A stretch of DNA of 64,000 nt from CAVRXT01 sp963725655 (lineage in GTDB: Bacteria > Acidobacteriota > Terriglobia > Acidiferrales > UBA7541): assembly GCA_963725655.1 (NCBI GenBank), contig CAVRYY010000001.1:1922001-1986000 (forward strand), in the 5' to 3' direction. Positions 52,983-61,314 of the stretch are shown here, piece after piece. How positions within the stretch are numbered: the first letter of the stretch is position 1; the number at the start of each line of letters is the position of its first letter. Both the position numbers and the translations under genes were made by a program. A model generated the notes under the pieces. It was not told the DNA's origin, did not search any database, and saw only the letters and a program-made list of their open reading frames with translations.

Positions 52983-54008
52983 CTATTCCGCCACAGCTTT
53001 AAGGATTTCCGCGACGCTGAAAAGGGAGCTCGTTTCTGCAGCGATCCGTTTCTCGGCCAACTTGTAATAATGGGAATCTATTTCAAACCCAACGCTTTTA
53101 CGTCCCCACTTCGCCGATGCCACAGTCGTCGTGCCCGTTCCCATAAACGGATCGAGTACCGTGTCGCCAACAAAGCTGAACATTCGGACCAGCCTTTCCG
53201 CAAGATCCACAGGATACGGCGCAGGATGGTGTTTCGTTGACGCCCCCGTAAGGCCAGTCCAAATTTGCTGAAACCACTTCTTATGATTCTCCGCGGAAAT
53301 CACGCTCAGAATCTTTGTGGCCGCGTCGGGCGCTCGGTACCCACCAGGCTTCCGTTCCATCAGGATGAATTCGATGTCGTTCTTAATCACCGCATTAGGC
53401 TCGTAGGGTTTTCCAAGAAAACCCGCCGAACCATTCTCAACCTCGTACGCGGCATTCGAAATCTTGTGCCAAATGATGGGGGCCAAGTTATCAAATCCCA
53501 ACTTGCGGCAATGCTCTTGAATCGAGGAATGGAGCGGAACCACGGTGTGCCTGCCACCATTTTCCCGCCGGGAGAGACACACGTCGCCGACCACACAAAT
53601 AAGGCGTCCGCCTGGAACGAGCGCCCGAAAGCACTGCTGCCAAACTTTATCTAGCTCTTGAAGAAAATCCTCGTAATCCTCGACGTGGCCCAACTGTCCT
53701 TCCGAGTCTCGATATTCTTTAAGTGTCCAATAGGGCGGTGAAGTAAGAACCAGATGTACGCTTTCAGGCTCGAGGGCCACCATCCTTCGAGCGTCTCCAA
53801 GAAAAAGCCGATGGATGGTCGGAACCGTGTGCACTGCTCTCTCGATGCGTTTTACGGCCTCTTGATTCTTAGCGATGCGCGGGATAGCCGTCTGCAGATT
53901 GCCCAGGTCACCTAGGTCGTCGGGGACATACGAATGGAGGTCCAGTGGCTGTCCGGGCGCTGATGTTTCAACGACTTTGCGTCGAGTGGCTGAATGCATT
54001 TGGGCCAT
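52983..54008 (-). CDS. Site-specific DNA methyltransferase of the restriction-modification pair
   Basis: SAM-dependent DNA methylase of the beta class: the catalytic motif TSPPYW at about 89-94 comes before the SAM-binding DPFMGTGTT near the C-terminus. TSPPY motifs occur in N4-cytosine and some N6-adenine enzymes, so the modified base is not certain. The following nuclease is PaeR7I-like, so the presumed target is CTCGAG. 341 residues, intact. A palindrome lies directly upstream of the ATG at 54008. Confidence 0.9.
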   Translation of the reverse strand: MAQMHSATRRKVVETSAPGQPLDLHSYVPDDLGDLGNLQTAIPRIAKNQEAVKRIERAVHTVPTIHRLFLGDARRMVALEPESVHLVLTSPPYWTLKEYRDSEGQLGHVEDYEDFLQELDKVWQQCFRALVPGGRLICVVGDVCLSRRENGGRHTVVPLHSSIQEHCRKLGFDNLAPIIWHKISNAAYEVENGSAGFLGKPYEPNAVIKNDIEFILMERKPGGYRAPDAATKILSVISAENHKKWFQQIWTGLTGASTKHHPAPYPVDLAERLVRMFSFVGDTVLDPFMGTGTTTVASAKWGRKSVGFEIDSHYYKLAEKRIAAETSSLFSVAEILKAVAE

Positions 54009-54011
54009 TAT

Positions 54012-54045
54012 CCACCCATTGGTGTGTTTCTACCAATGTGGGTGG
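54012..54045 (-). promoter_or_regulatory. Palindrome overlapping the methyltransferase ribosome-binding region
   Basis: CCACCCATTGGT (54012-54023), an 8-nt spacer and ACCAATGTGGGTGG (54032-54045) form an inverted repeat broken by one extra T. It ends 3 bp before the methyltransferase ATG, so it covers the likely ribosome site. It could be an operator for autoregulation by the methyltransferase or a control protein, or an mRNA hairpin limiting translation. Confidence 0.55.
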
Positions 54046-54080
54046 ACAAGACGGTGAAGCAAAGCGAGCCGAGTGAAAAT

Positions 54081-54121
54081 TGTGGAGAACCCAGGTGCGC
54101 AATCGACACCTGGGGCGCCCA
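54081..54121 (-). repeat. Dispersed palindrome, type B (reverse orientation)
   Basis: GGAGAACCCAGGTG, then CACCTGGGGCGCCC, the reverse complement of the type B element seen at 34678 and 49583. It lies between the methyltransferase gene and the membrane protein at 54225. Confidence 0.6.
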
Positions 54122-54224
54122 CTTCGCTTTGCTCATCACGGCAACGGCTACGTCGCGGATTATTCGGCCGCGGCGTTCTTGTGGTTTGTCTTCACAACTG
54201 CCCAGCAACCAAGCACGGGCGGCG

Positions 54225-54638
54225 CTACGCCGGCCGGTACACCAGGCCGATGGCGATTCCTACGAGTACCCATTCGACTGAATACGCCAGTGCCTGTTGA
54301 ATCGTTAATTTGATTCCAATGTTGAGATTCACATAGTTGTGAATCACGAAGCTGCAAACGGAATAGAGTGCGACCAGGGCGCCGAAGCGCGCGCCTTCGA
54401 CCACTCCTGATCCGCCCTTGTAGAGCATCGCGTACAACACAGCAAGCACCACCATCGCAACAAACATCGCGGCCATGCCCGCCGGCATGAGGCTCTTGAT
54501 GCCCGCGGGAGATCGATAAACCGCCGGGTATTTCAGGAATTCGTTTTTCATGGACGACACCGCGAATGAGAGCCCTCCAAAGATGAAATACACCGCGAAG
54601 CCGGCAAGTGCTGCCAGAAAAATGCGTGATACGTTCAT
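54225..54638 (-). CDS. Small integral membrane protein (137 aa)
   Basis: Four predicted membrane helices: IFLAALAGFAVYFIFGGLSF, MAAMFVAMVVLAVLYAML, FGALVALYSVCSFVIH and YSVEWVLVGIAIGLVY. Family not certain; it resembles small uncharacterised membrane proteins of the DUF1761 type. The ATG at 54638 is preceded by a GGGGGA site; a longer in-frame start adds five residues. Function unknown. Confidence 0.72.
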   Translation of the reverse strand: MNVSRIFLAALAGFAVYFIFGGLSFAVSSMKNEFLKYPAVYRSPAGIKSLMPAGMAAMFVAMVVLAVLYAMLYKGGSGVVEGARFGALVALYSVCSFVIHNYVNLNIGIKLTIQQALAYSVEWVLVGIAIGLVYRPA

Positions 54639-54915
54639 CGAAAATCCCCCCAAAATGCCTTACACGAAGGCTCAAGCGCCGAGCAATCACTCCAGCGCAT
54701 CGCCTCAGCCGGAGAATTTACCTTCACCGGTTCTTCGTGTCCATCAGAATGCGCGAAGCACAAACATGGTGAAGCGGTGAGCTCCCGCCATCGATGCGGC
54801 GTGAGGATATCGGTTCGGATAAGCCGGGTTGTCGGGAGCCGCGAGAAGGCCCAATTGCGAAACGCCGAAAACAGGAAAAGCTGATAATCTGAAACAGTAG
54901 GGCGAGGCACTCGAA

Positions 54916-55671
54916 ATGGCGCAACCGCAAACCTGGGATCCTGAACGCTACGCTCGCAACGCCCGTTTCGTCGCCGATCTTGGCGCGCCGGTGGTGGAGC
55001 TGCTAGCGCCGCGCGCCGGCGAGCGCATCCTGGACCTCGGCTGCGGCGACGGCGTGCTTACCGCGAAGCTCGCCTCGATGGGATGCGATGTGATCGGCGT
55101 CGATGCCAGCGAAGCGCAAATCGACGCGGCGCGAAAACTCGGTCTGGACGTCCGTGTAGCGAACGGGGAAGCTCTCGATTTCGATAGCGAGTTCGACGCC
55201 GTTTTCAGCAACGCGGCGCTGCACTGGATGAGCAATCCGGCCAAGGTCATCGCCGGAGTCGGTCGTGCACTCAAGCCGCACGGCCGGTTCGTGGCCGAGT
55301 TCGGCGGGTACGGTTGCGTGGCCAAAATCAGGAAGGCACTAGTCGAGGGCCTCAATCGCCGCGGCATCAACGGGGAAGCGGCGAGCCCGTGGTATTTTCC
55401 CACCGTTGAAGACTATTCCCAGCAACTGGTGCGCGGCGGATTCGCAGTGAGCTATGTCGCGCTGATACCCCGCCCCACTCCGCTCCCTGGTGACGTCACC
55501 GGCTGGCTGGAAACGTTCGCCGAGAGTTTCACTTCCACCTTGCCGCCCGCCGAACGACCCCGCTATATCGCTGAAGTCCGAGAAGCGTTGCGCCCAGAAC
55601 TCTGCGACGCTGAGGGCAAGTGGACCGCCGACTACGTTCGCCTCCGCTTCAGCGCCGAGAAAAACTGCTAA
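54916..55671 (+). CDS. Class I SAM-dependent methyltransferase
   Basis: Small-molecule methyltransferase of 251 residues. Motif I is ILDLGCGDGVLTAKLA (about 36-51), acidic residue after the second strand in VIGVDASEAQID, and FDAVFSNAALHWM at the fourth strand, a pattern like trans-aconitate 2-methyltransferase. The substrate is unknown. ATG at 54916 is used. It is a single gene; 180 bp separate it from the DUF1697 gene downstream. Confidence 0.88.
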   Translation: MAQPQTWDPERYARNARFVADLGAPVVELLAPRAGERILDLGCGDGVLTAKLASMGCDVIGVDASEAQIDAARKLGLDVRVANGEALDFDSEFDAVFSNAALHWMSNPAKVIAGVGRALKPHGRFVAEFGGYGCVAKIRKALVEGLNRRGINGEAASPWYFPTVEDYSQQLVRGGFAVSYVALIPRPTPLPGDVTGWLETFAESFTSTLPPAERPRYIAEVREALRPELCDAEGKWTADYVRLRFSAEKNC

Positions 55672-55856
55672 CCGACCATTGTCGGCGCCTTCTTGCCCCG
55701 CGCTGATACACGCGCTGTATCGAGTGCCCAGGCCAACTCGTCGATAGCCGGGGAACCGGGTGGATTGCGTCCCACCAGTCGACTACGCGTTATGTATCGT
55801 CCGGCCCGGCCGCTTCCTTTTCTCCCTCGAAACTTGGGTGTGCCACAATGGGCGCC

Positions 55857-56393
55857 ATGGCTTTGATCGTTTTCTTCCGCGGCATCAACGTTGGAGGACA
55901 CCGGGCTTTTCGTCCGAGCTTGCTCGCCAAAGAACTGGGCAGGTTCGATGCCGTGAACGTGGGCGCGGCCGGCACGCTGGTCGTTCGCAAACCTGGGTTG
56001 CGCGCAAAGTTCCTGGCCGAATTGCGCCGGAAGCTGCCGTTTGAAGCGGCGATCGCTTTCTGCGACGGCAGCGATCTGATTCGACTGGAGAGGGACAATC
56101 CGTTTGGAACGGCGCCGCCGCCCGCCGATGTGGTTCAATTTGTAAGCGTCCTGTCGGGGGCGGCGCGCCGCAGAGTTTCTCTTCCGATTGATCTTCCCGC
56201 AGGCGGGGAGTGGCTGGTGCGAATCATGGGCTCGAAGAATCGCCTGGTATATGGGGTGTACCGCCGCCGCATGAAAACGATTGGCTGTCTAGGGCAGATC
56301 GACCGGCTATTTGGAGCGCCAGCGACCACGCGCAGCTGGAACACAATACGCTCAGTGCTACGGATTCTGAAATCCCACCAGTCCACCAAGTAG
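55857..56393 (+). CDS. DUF1697 family protein
   Basis: Uncharacterised cytoplasmic protein of a family found across bacteria. The start MALIVFFRGINVGGHRAF is diagnostic, and NVGAAGTLVVRKPG, FCDGSDLIRLERDNPFG and ATTRSWNTIRSVLRIL follow as in the family. About 178 residues. The ATG at 55848, three codons upstream, is an alternative start. No function is established for the family. Confidence 0.82.
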   Translation: MALIVFFRGINVGGHRAFRPSLLAKELGRFDAVNVGAAGTLVVRKPGLRAKFLAELRRKLPFEAAIAFCDGSDLIRLERDNPFGTAPPPADVVQFVSVLSGAARRRVSLPIDLPAGGEWLVRIMGSKNRLVYGVYRRRMKTIGCLGQIDRLFGAPATTRSWNTIRSVLRILKSHQSTK

Positions 56394-56688
56394 ACTCCCC
56401 GAGCCGGCAACGTGGATTGGCAATGGGCGGAGTCGGATTGACCGTCACTCGCCCCGCCCATAGGACGTAGCGGAAGGGAGGAGGCCTACGTCCAGCGTCG
56501 ACCCAACTGAAATGGGCGAAAACGATCACTGAACGGACATTTTGATTGTCCGATTCCGAGACGACCCGTGGCGAAATCGGGCAGCTCGGAATCGAATGGG
56601 GACTCAACTGCCTTCAAATGTGTTACTTAGCGAATCGTTCGATTGCCTTTCTCGTGCATAGAGTATTGAGGGACCTTGGGAGGTGCTT
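56394..56688. promoter_or_regulatory. Upstream region of the MacB-like permease with an inverted repeat
   Basis: The only clear feature in this 295-bp gap is a perfect inverted repeat, CGATTCCGAG (56551-56560) and CTCGGAATCG (56585-56594), with 24 bp between arms. It is about 95 bp upstream of the permease start and could be an operator. No gene is seen. Confidence 0.35.
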
Positions 56689-59145
56689 ATGGGGACGTTT
56701 TTGACCGATTTGCGATTTGCGTTTCGGACGCTGACCAAGAGCCCTGGGTTTGCGGCGGCGGCGGTGCTGACGCTGGCGGTGGGGATCGGGGCGAATGCGG
56801 CGATCTTTAGCGTAGTGAATTCGCTGTTCTTGCATCCGGCGGGGATTGCGCACGCCGATCGGCTGGTGGCGCTGCGGGCGAAGTACGACAAGATTGGGCT
56901 GATGAATATTGTGGTCTCGGCGCCGGACTTTGCGCAGATTCGGGACGCCCGGGAAGTATTCGATTCGGCGGCGATGATGCTGCAATCCGACTACAACTAC
57001 CTGGCGGAGCAGGGACCGCAGCGGCTGGTGGGGTCGAATGTGACGTGGCAGTGGTTCGAGGTGTTTCGCGCCAAGCCGATTCTGGGGCGGACGTTTGTAA
57101 CGGAGGACGATCAGCCGAAGGCCAACCACGAGGTGGTGCTCGCGCACCGCGCGTGGATGCGCTGGTTTGGCGGCGATCCAAACATTGTCGGGCGCGATGT
57201 GCAGCTCAACGAGCAGTCCTACAAAATAATTGGGGTGATGCCGGCGGATTTCGAATGGCCCAGCCAGACCGATCTGTGGGCGCCGCTGGGGCTGGAGGCG
57301 GGTGAGTTTCTTCCCGCCAATCGTTACAACGAGAATTATTTCGTCGCGGCGCGGCTTCGCCCGGACGTTGCGCTGGCGCGCGCCGAGGCGCGGGTTGGCA
57401 TGATTATCGAGCAGGACATTCAGAACGATCCGAGCGGAAAATACGCGCAAGATTCGGGATGGGGGATGTTTGTGGTTCCGCTGAGTGAATTTGTTTTCGG
57501 AGAGGTGCGCACACCGCTACGAATACTGCTGGGCGCGGTGGCGTTTGTGCTGCTGATCGCATGCGCGAATATTGCCGGGCTGTTCCTGGCGAAGGCGACG
57601 GGACGATCGAAGGAATTTGCGATCCGCGCGGCGATGGGAGCGCAACGCTGGGACCTGATTCGGCAGACGTTGGCGGAGAGCCTGCTGGTTGGCGTGGCGG
57701 GAGTGGTGCTGGGGCTGATGTTTGCCGCGTTTGGGATTAAGGGGCTGCTGGCACTGGCGCCGGAGAATTTGGCCAGCGCGACGGCGGTGCCGATCGACCG
57801 CTTCGTGGTGCTGTTCACCTCGGGTATTGGGATCTTTGCGGCGCTGGTCTTTGGAATTGTGCCGGCATGGCACGCGTCGAATGTGGATCCCAATGACGCG
57901 CTAAAGGAAGGCAGCGCGGCGGTTACCGGCAGCCGGACGCGGCTGCGGCTGCGGTCGGTCCTGGTGGTGAGCGAAATTGCGCTGGCGCTGGTGCTGCTGG
58001 CCGGCGCGGGATTGCTGTTGAAGACGCTCTCCAACCTGGGACAGGTCAATCCGGGGTTTCGTCCGCAAGGCGTGATGAGCGCGGCGCTGGCGTTGCCGCA
58101 GACGAAATACGACACGCCGGAAAAAGAAATGATGTTCTTTCAAACTGTTCTGGAGCGGCTGAAAAATTCGCCGGGTGTGACCGCTGCGGGCGCCGGCTAT
58201 CCGTTGCCGTTCAGCGGTGGCGACAGTTCGGCATCGTTTACGATTGAAGACCATCCGACGCCGCCGGGCGATCCGGGTCCGCACGGTGACGTCCGTTACG
58301 TGACCCCGGGATATTTTGGGGCGCTGGGCATTCCGATTCTGCAAGGGCGCTATTTTACCGACGAAGATCGGAAAGGAACGCAGCTGGCGGCGATCATCGA
58401 CGAAAATCTGGCGCGGCAATACTGGCCGAACCAGGATCCGATCGGCAAACACCTGCGGAACGGCATCATCGGTCCGTGGTGGACGGTGGTGGGTGTGGTT
58501 GGCCACATCCGCTTCAACACCCTCGCCGGGGATGAGCAATCGGGCCAGGGCGCGCGGAGCGCCGGGAAGGGGACGTACTACTTCCCGATTTATCAGACCC
58601 AAGCGCGCGCTGGTTTTCTGGTGGCGCGAACGCCGGGAGACCCTTCCAGCTTGGGCGGGGCGATCCAGGCGGCGGTGAGCGCCGAGGATGCGCATCAGCC
58701 GGTGCATGACTTGAAGGCGATGGACGTGCGGATCGGGGCGTCGCTGGGGCCGCAACGATTTGCGGTGACGCTGCTCGGGGTGTTCGCGGGCATCGCGCTG
58801 CTGCTGGCGGCGGTCGGACTATACGCGCTGATTAGTTTCTCGGTGGCGCAGCGGATGCACGAGCTGGGAATTCGGATCGCGTTGGGTGCGGCGCCTCGGG
58901 ATGTGCTGCGGTTGGTGGTGGGACAGGGGATGAGGATGGTTGGCGCTGGACTGGCGATTGGGTTGACGGCGGCGCTTACGCTGAATTATTTGATGCGCAG
59001 CTTGCTGTACGGCGTGCACGCTGGCGATCCGGTGACATATCTCGGCGTGGCGTTGGCGCTTGCGGTGGTGGCGCTGCTGGCTTGCTACATTCCGGCTCGG
59101 CGGGCGATGCGCGTCGATCCGATTATCACGCTGCGATACGAGTGA
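56689..59145 (+). CDS. MacB/FtsX-like ABC transporter permease (ADOP type)
   Basis: Large membrane permease of 818 residues, of the Acidobacteriota-expanded ADOP group in which two MacB-FtsX units are joined in one chain. The start LTDLRFAFRTLTKSPGFAAAAVLTLAVGIGANAA is the family hallmark. There are two sets of four membrane helices separated by periplasmic MacB-like domains (about 50-260 and 430-650), with the second set ending in MRVDPIITLRYE. ATG at 56689 has GGGAGG 5 nt upstream. Such proteins normally pair with a separate ATPase, which is not nearby. Substrate unknown; antimicrobial or peptide export is a family guess. Confidence 0.92.
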   Translation: MGTFLTDLRFAFRTLTKSPGFAAAAVLTLAVGIGANAAIFSVVNSLFLHPAGIAHADRLVALRAKYDKIGLMNIVVSAPDFAQIRDAREVFDSAAMMLQSDYNYLAEQGPQRLVGSNVTWQWFEVFRAKPILGRTFVTEDDQPKANHEVVLAHRAWMRWFGGDPNIVGRDVQLNEQSYKIIGVMPADFEWPSQTDLWAPLGLEAGEFLPANRYNENYFVAARLRPDVALARAEARVGMIIEQDIQNDPSGKYAQDSGWGMFVVPLSEFVFGEVRTPLRILLGAVAFVLLIACANIAGLFLAKATGRSKEFAIRAAMGAQRWDLIRQTLAESLLVGVAGVVLGLMFAAFGIKGLLALAPENLASATAVPIDRFVVLFTSGIGIFAALVFGIVPAWHASNVDPNDALKEGSAAVTGSRTRLRLRSVLVVSEIALALVLLAGAGLLLKTLSNLGQVNPGFRPQGVMSAALALPQTKYDTPEKEMMFFQTVLERLKNSPGVTAAGAGYPLPFSGGDSSASFTIEDHPTPPGDPGPHGDVRYVTPGYFGALGIPILQGRYFTDEDRKGTQLAAIIDENLARQYWPNQDPIGKHLRNGIIGPWWTVVGVVGHIRFNTLAGDEQSGQGARSAGKGTYYFPIYQTQARAGFLVARTPGDPSSLGGAIQAAVSAEDAHQPVHDLKAMDVRIGASLGPQRFAVTLLGVFAGIALLLAAVGLYALISFSVAQRMHELGIRIALGAAPRDVLRLVVGQGMRMVGAGLAIGLTAALTLNYLMRSLLYGVHAGDPVTYLGVALALAVVALLACYIPARRAMRVDPIITLRYE

Positions 59146-59281
59146 CGTCGCGCAGCGCAGCGAGGGCGTAAGATCCGTCCGAGTGTCAGTCAAAACCCCC
59201 AAACGTGAAACCGGCGTGTGCGGCACCAACTGCAACTGCGGAATCGGAGCGCCTGTCCGAGTGCGGCGGGAAACCGAATGG

Positions 59282-59329
59282 TGTTACAGAAATGTAACAA
59301 TCGGCTGGCGCGGTGGGTGCATAATGCAC
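59282..59329 (+). promoter_or_regulatory. Two palindromes in the MFS transporter promoter region
   Basis: TGTTAC-N6-GTAACA (59282-59299) is a perfect 6-bp-arm palindrome, and GTGCATAATGCAC (59317-59329) a second one that contains a CATAAT -10 box (59320-59325). The pair lies 47-94 bp before the GTG at 59376. The arrangement is typical of a regulator site over the -35 and another over the -10. Confidence 0.5.
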
Positions 59330-59375
59330 GCCGCTGGCGTTTGTTCTTGCGCTGCGCGGATAAGGAGCCAAGCCG

Positions 59376-60728
59376 GTGGCCCTGTTTTCGTTTCTTGACC
59401 GAGATAAATCTGTCGCGCATGCGGGTTTCAGCCGCTGGCTGGCGCCTCCTGCGGCGCTAGCCATTCACCTGGCGATTGGGCAGGTGTATGCGTTCAGCGT
59501 GTTCAAGATTCCCCTGACCCAGCTGATCGGAATTTCGAAATCGGTGGATGGCGACTGGAAGCAAACGCAGGTCGCCTGGATATTCTCGGTGGCGATTGCG
59601 ATTCTGGGGCTCTCTGCAGCCACGTTCGGAAAGTGGCTGGAAGGCGCAGGACCGCGGAAGGCGATGTTCGCATCGGCGGTTTGCTTCGCGCTGGGCTTTT
59701 TCATTTCTTATTTCGGGGTGGTGACCCACCAGCTCTGGTTGCTTTACGTTGGTTATGGATTCGTCGGTGGGATTGGCCTTGGGCTGGGGTACATTTCGCC
59801 GGTGTCCACGCTGATCAAGTGGTTTCCGGATCGGCCTGGGCTGGCGACCGGAATGGCGATCATGGGATTTGGCGGGGGCGCGATGATTGGCTCGCCGCTG
59901 GCCGTGAAACTCATGGCTCACTTTCGCAGTCCTACGGACGCGGGCGTCGGCAAGGCGTTTCTGGTGATGGGCACGGTCTATTTTCTGTTCATGATGTTTG
60001 GTGTTTTCTCGATTCGCGTGCCTGCGGAAGACTGGAAGCCGGCGAACTGGACGGCGCCGGTGAAGCCTGCGGCGATGATCACCACGCATAACGTCGACGT
60101 GAATACTGCGTTTGGCACCCCCCAGTTTTGGTTGCTGTGGATTATTTTGTGCACCAACGTTACCGCTGGAATCGGGATCATCGAACAGGCGTCGCCGATG
60201 ATTCAGGAATTATTTAAGGGGACGATTGGGCCGGTGGCGGCCGGGGGATTTGTGGGGCTGCTGAGTATTTTTAATATGGGCGGACGGTTTTTGTGGTCTT
60301 CGATTTCCGATTACATCGGAAGGAAGCCCACTTATTTCGTTTTCCTGGCGCTGGGAGCGGTGCTGTACTGGGTGCTGCCGCTTACCGGCGCCAACCATTT
60401 GAACAGCGTGTTCCTGTTCGTGAGCATCGCGGCGATATTGATTTCGATGTACGGCGGGGGGTTCGCTACGATTCCTGCGTATCTGCGGGATATGTTCGGG
60501 ACTCATCACGTGAGCGCGATTCATGGGCGGTTGCTGACGGCGTGGTCGGTGGCCGGGGTGCTGGGTCCGGTGCTGGTGAATTACATGCGGGAAAATCAGT
60601 TGCAGCACGGTGTGGCCAAGGATGCGGCATATCAGAGCGTGCTGCACTTTATGGCGGGGCTGTTGGTGATTGGGTTCGTGGCGAATTTGATGGTGCGGCC
60701 GGTGGCGGAGAAATACTGGATTCGTTAG
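59376..60728 (+). CDS. OFA-family MFS transporter (oxalate/formate antiporter-like)
   Basis: Twelve-helix MFS transporter of 450 residues related to oxalate:formate antiporters. Family features are visible: LAIHLAIGQVYAFSVFKIPLTQ, GYGFVGGIGLGLGYISPVSTLIKWFPDRPGLATGMAIMGFG, and SIFNMGGRFLWSSISDYIGRK, the MFS motif between helices 8 and 9. The substrate may be a carboxylate; oxalate is not proven. The GTG at 59376 has AAGGAG 8 nt upstream. The next gene is its small partner. Confidence 0.9.
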   Translation: MALFSFLDRDKSVAHAGFSRWLAPPAALAIHLAIGQVYAFSVFKIPLTQLIGISKSVDGDWKQTQVAWIFSVAIAILGLSAATFGKWLEGAGPRKAMFASAVCFALGFFISYFGVVTHQLWLLYVGYGFVGGIGLGLGYISPVSTLIKWFPDRPGLATGMAIMGFGGGAMIGSPLAVKLMAHFRSPTDAGVGKAFLVMGTVYFLFMMFGVFSIRVPAEDWKPANWTAPVKPAAMITTHNVDVNTAFGTPQFWLLWIILCTNVTAGIGIIEQASPMIQELFKGTIGPVAAGGFVGLLSIFNMGGRFLWSSISDYIGRKPTYFVFLALGAVLYWVLPLTGANHLNSVFLFVSIAAILISMYGGGFATIPAYLRDMFGTHHVSAIHGRLLTAWSVAGVLGPVLVNYMRENQLQHGVAKDAAYQSVLHFMAGLLVIGFVANLMVRPVAEKYWIR

Positions 60729-60785
60729 CAAGGGGCGCAGAACACCAACACAATAGACCCAAGGCGAAGTGGAAGGAGCGGATAA

Positions 60786-60914
60786 ATGGGTGATGATTCG
60801 AATCCACGGAGATCGTCGGCGGTTAGCCTGCTGGTGGCGTGGACGATTGTGGGCGTGCCGCTGGCTTGGGGCGTTTACAATACGCTGCTGAATTCCTTGA
60901 AGCTGTTTCGGTAG
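60786..60914 (+). CDS. MFS transporter small subunit (42 aa)
   Basis: A 42-residue one-helix protein (SAVSLLVAWTIVGVPLAWGV, then YNTLLNSLKLF). Short proteins ending in this PLAWGVYNTL pattern are encoded next to OFA transporters and are annotated as MFS small subunits. GGAG lies 7 nt before the ATG at 60786; it is 57 bp after the transporter stop. Probably co-transcribed and acting with it. Confidence 0.82.
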   Translation: MGDDSNPRRSSAVSLLVAWTIVGVPLAWGVYNTLLNSLKLFR

Positions 60915-60963
60915 CGGCGCGCGGCGGCACCGGCGTGGGCGTGCTGCGCTCGAAACTGCTTGC

Positions 60964-61122
60964 CTACAATCGGCCGGACCACACCAAATACAGGATGATC
61001 AGGATTACCATGCTGACGCCGCCAATCGGATAAAAGCCCCAGGACTTGCTATGCGGCCAGATGGGCAGACTCGCCACTAACACCACCAAGACTACCGCAC
61101 TCAAAACTGCCATTAGGAACAT
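60964..61122 (-). CDS. DUF3309 family small membrane protein (52 aa)
   Basis: ATG at 61122 with AGGGG 5 nt upstream opens MFLMAVLSAVVLVVLVASLPI, then WPHSKSWGFYPIGGVSMVIL and ILYLVWSGRL. The central WPHSxxWGxYPxGG stretch between two hydrophobic helices is the DUF3309 pattern. Function unknown. It is convergent with the MFS small subunit. Confidence 0.78.
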   Translation of the reverse strand: MFLMAVLSAVVLVVLVASLPIWPHSKSWGFYPIGGVSMVILIILYLVWSGRL

Positions 61123-61251
61123 GTCAGCCCCTTTACGTTAAAACGACTGGTGGGAGTTTACTCCTATTTCGATGGGCAGGGGCACGGGTGCTTATGGAGA
61201 AGGGCGGGGGAATTGCTGTAGGGACGATTCGGGATGATCGCCAACCGGGGC

Positions 61252-61278
61252 CGGAGCGGGCCGCGCGGACCCGCTCCG
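61252..61278 (-). terminator. Perfect 9-bp GC hairpin downstream of the DUF4097 gene
   Basis: CGGAGCGGG (61252-61260) and CCCGCTCCG (61270-61278) around a 9-nt loop. It follows the DUF4097 stop by 37 bp on the minus strand. There is no T run, so it is a weak or processing-type terminator. Confidence 0.35.
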
Positions 61279-61314
61279 CCTGGTGCGCTGGATCCAAGGC
61301 GTGCGAAGCACGCG

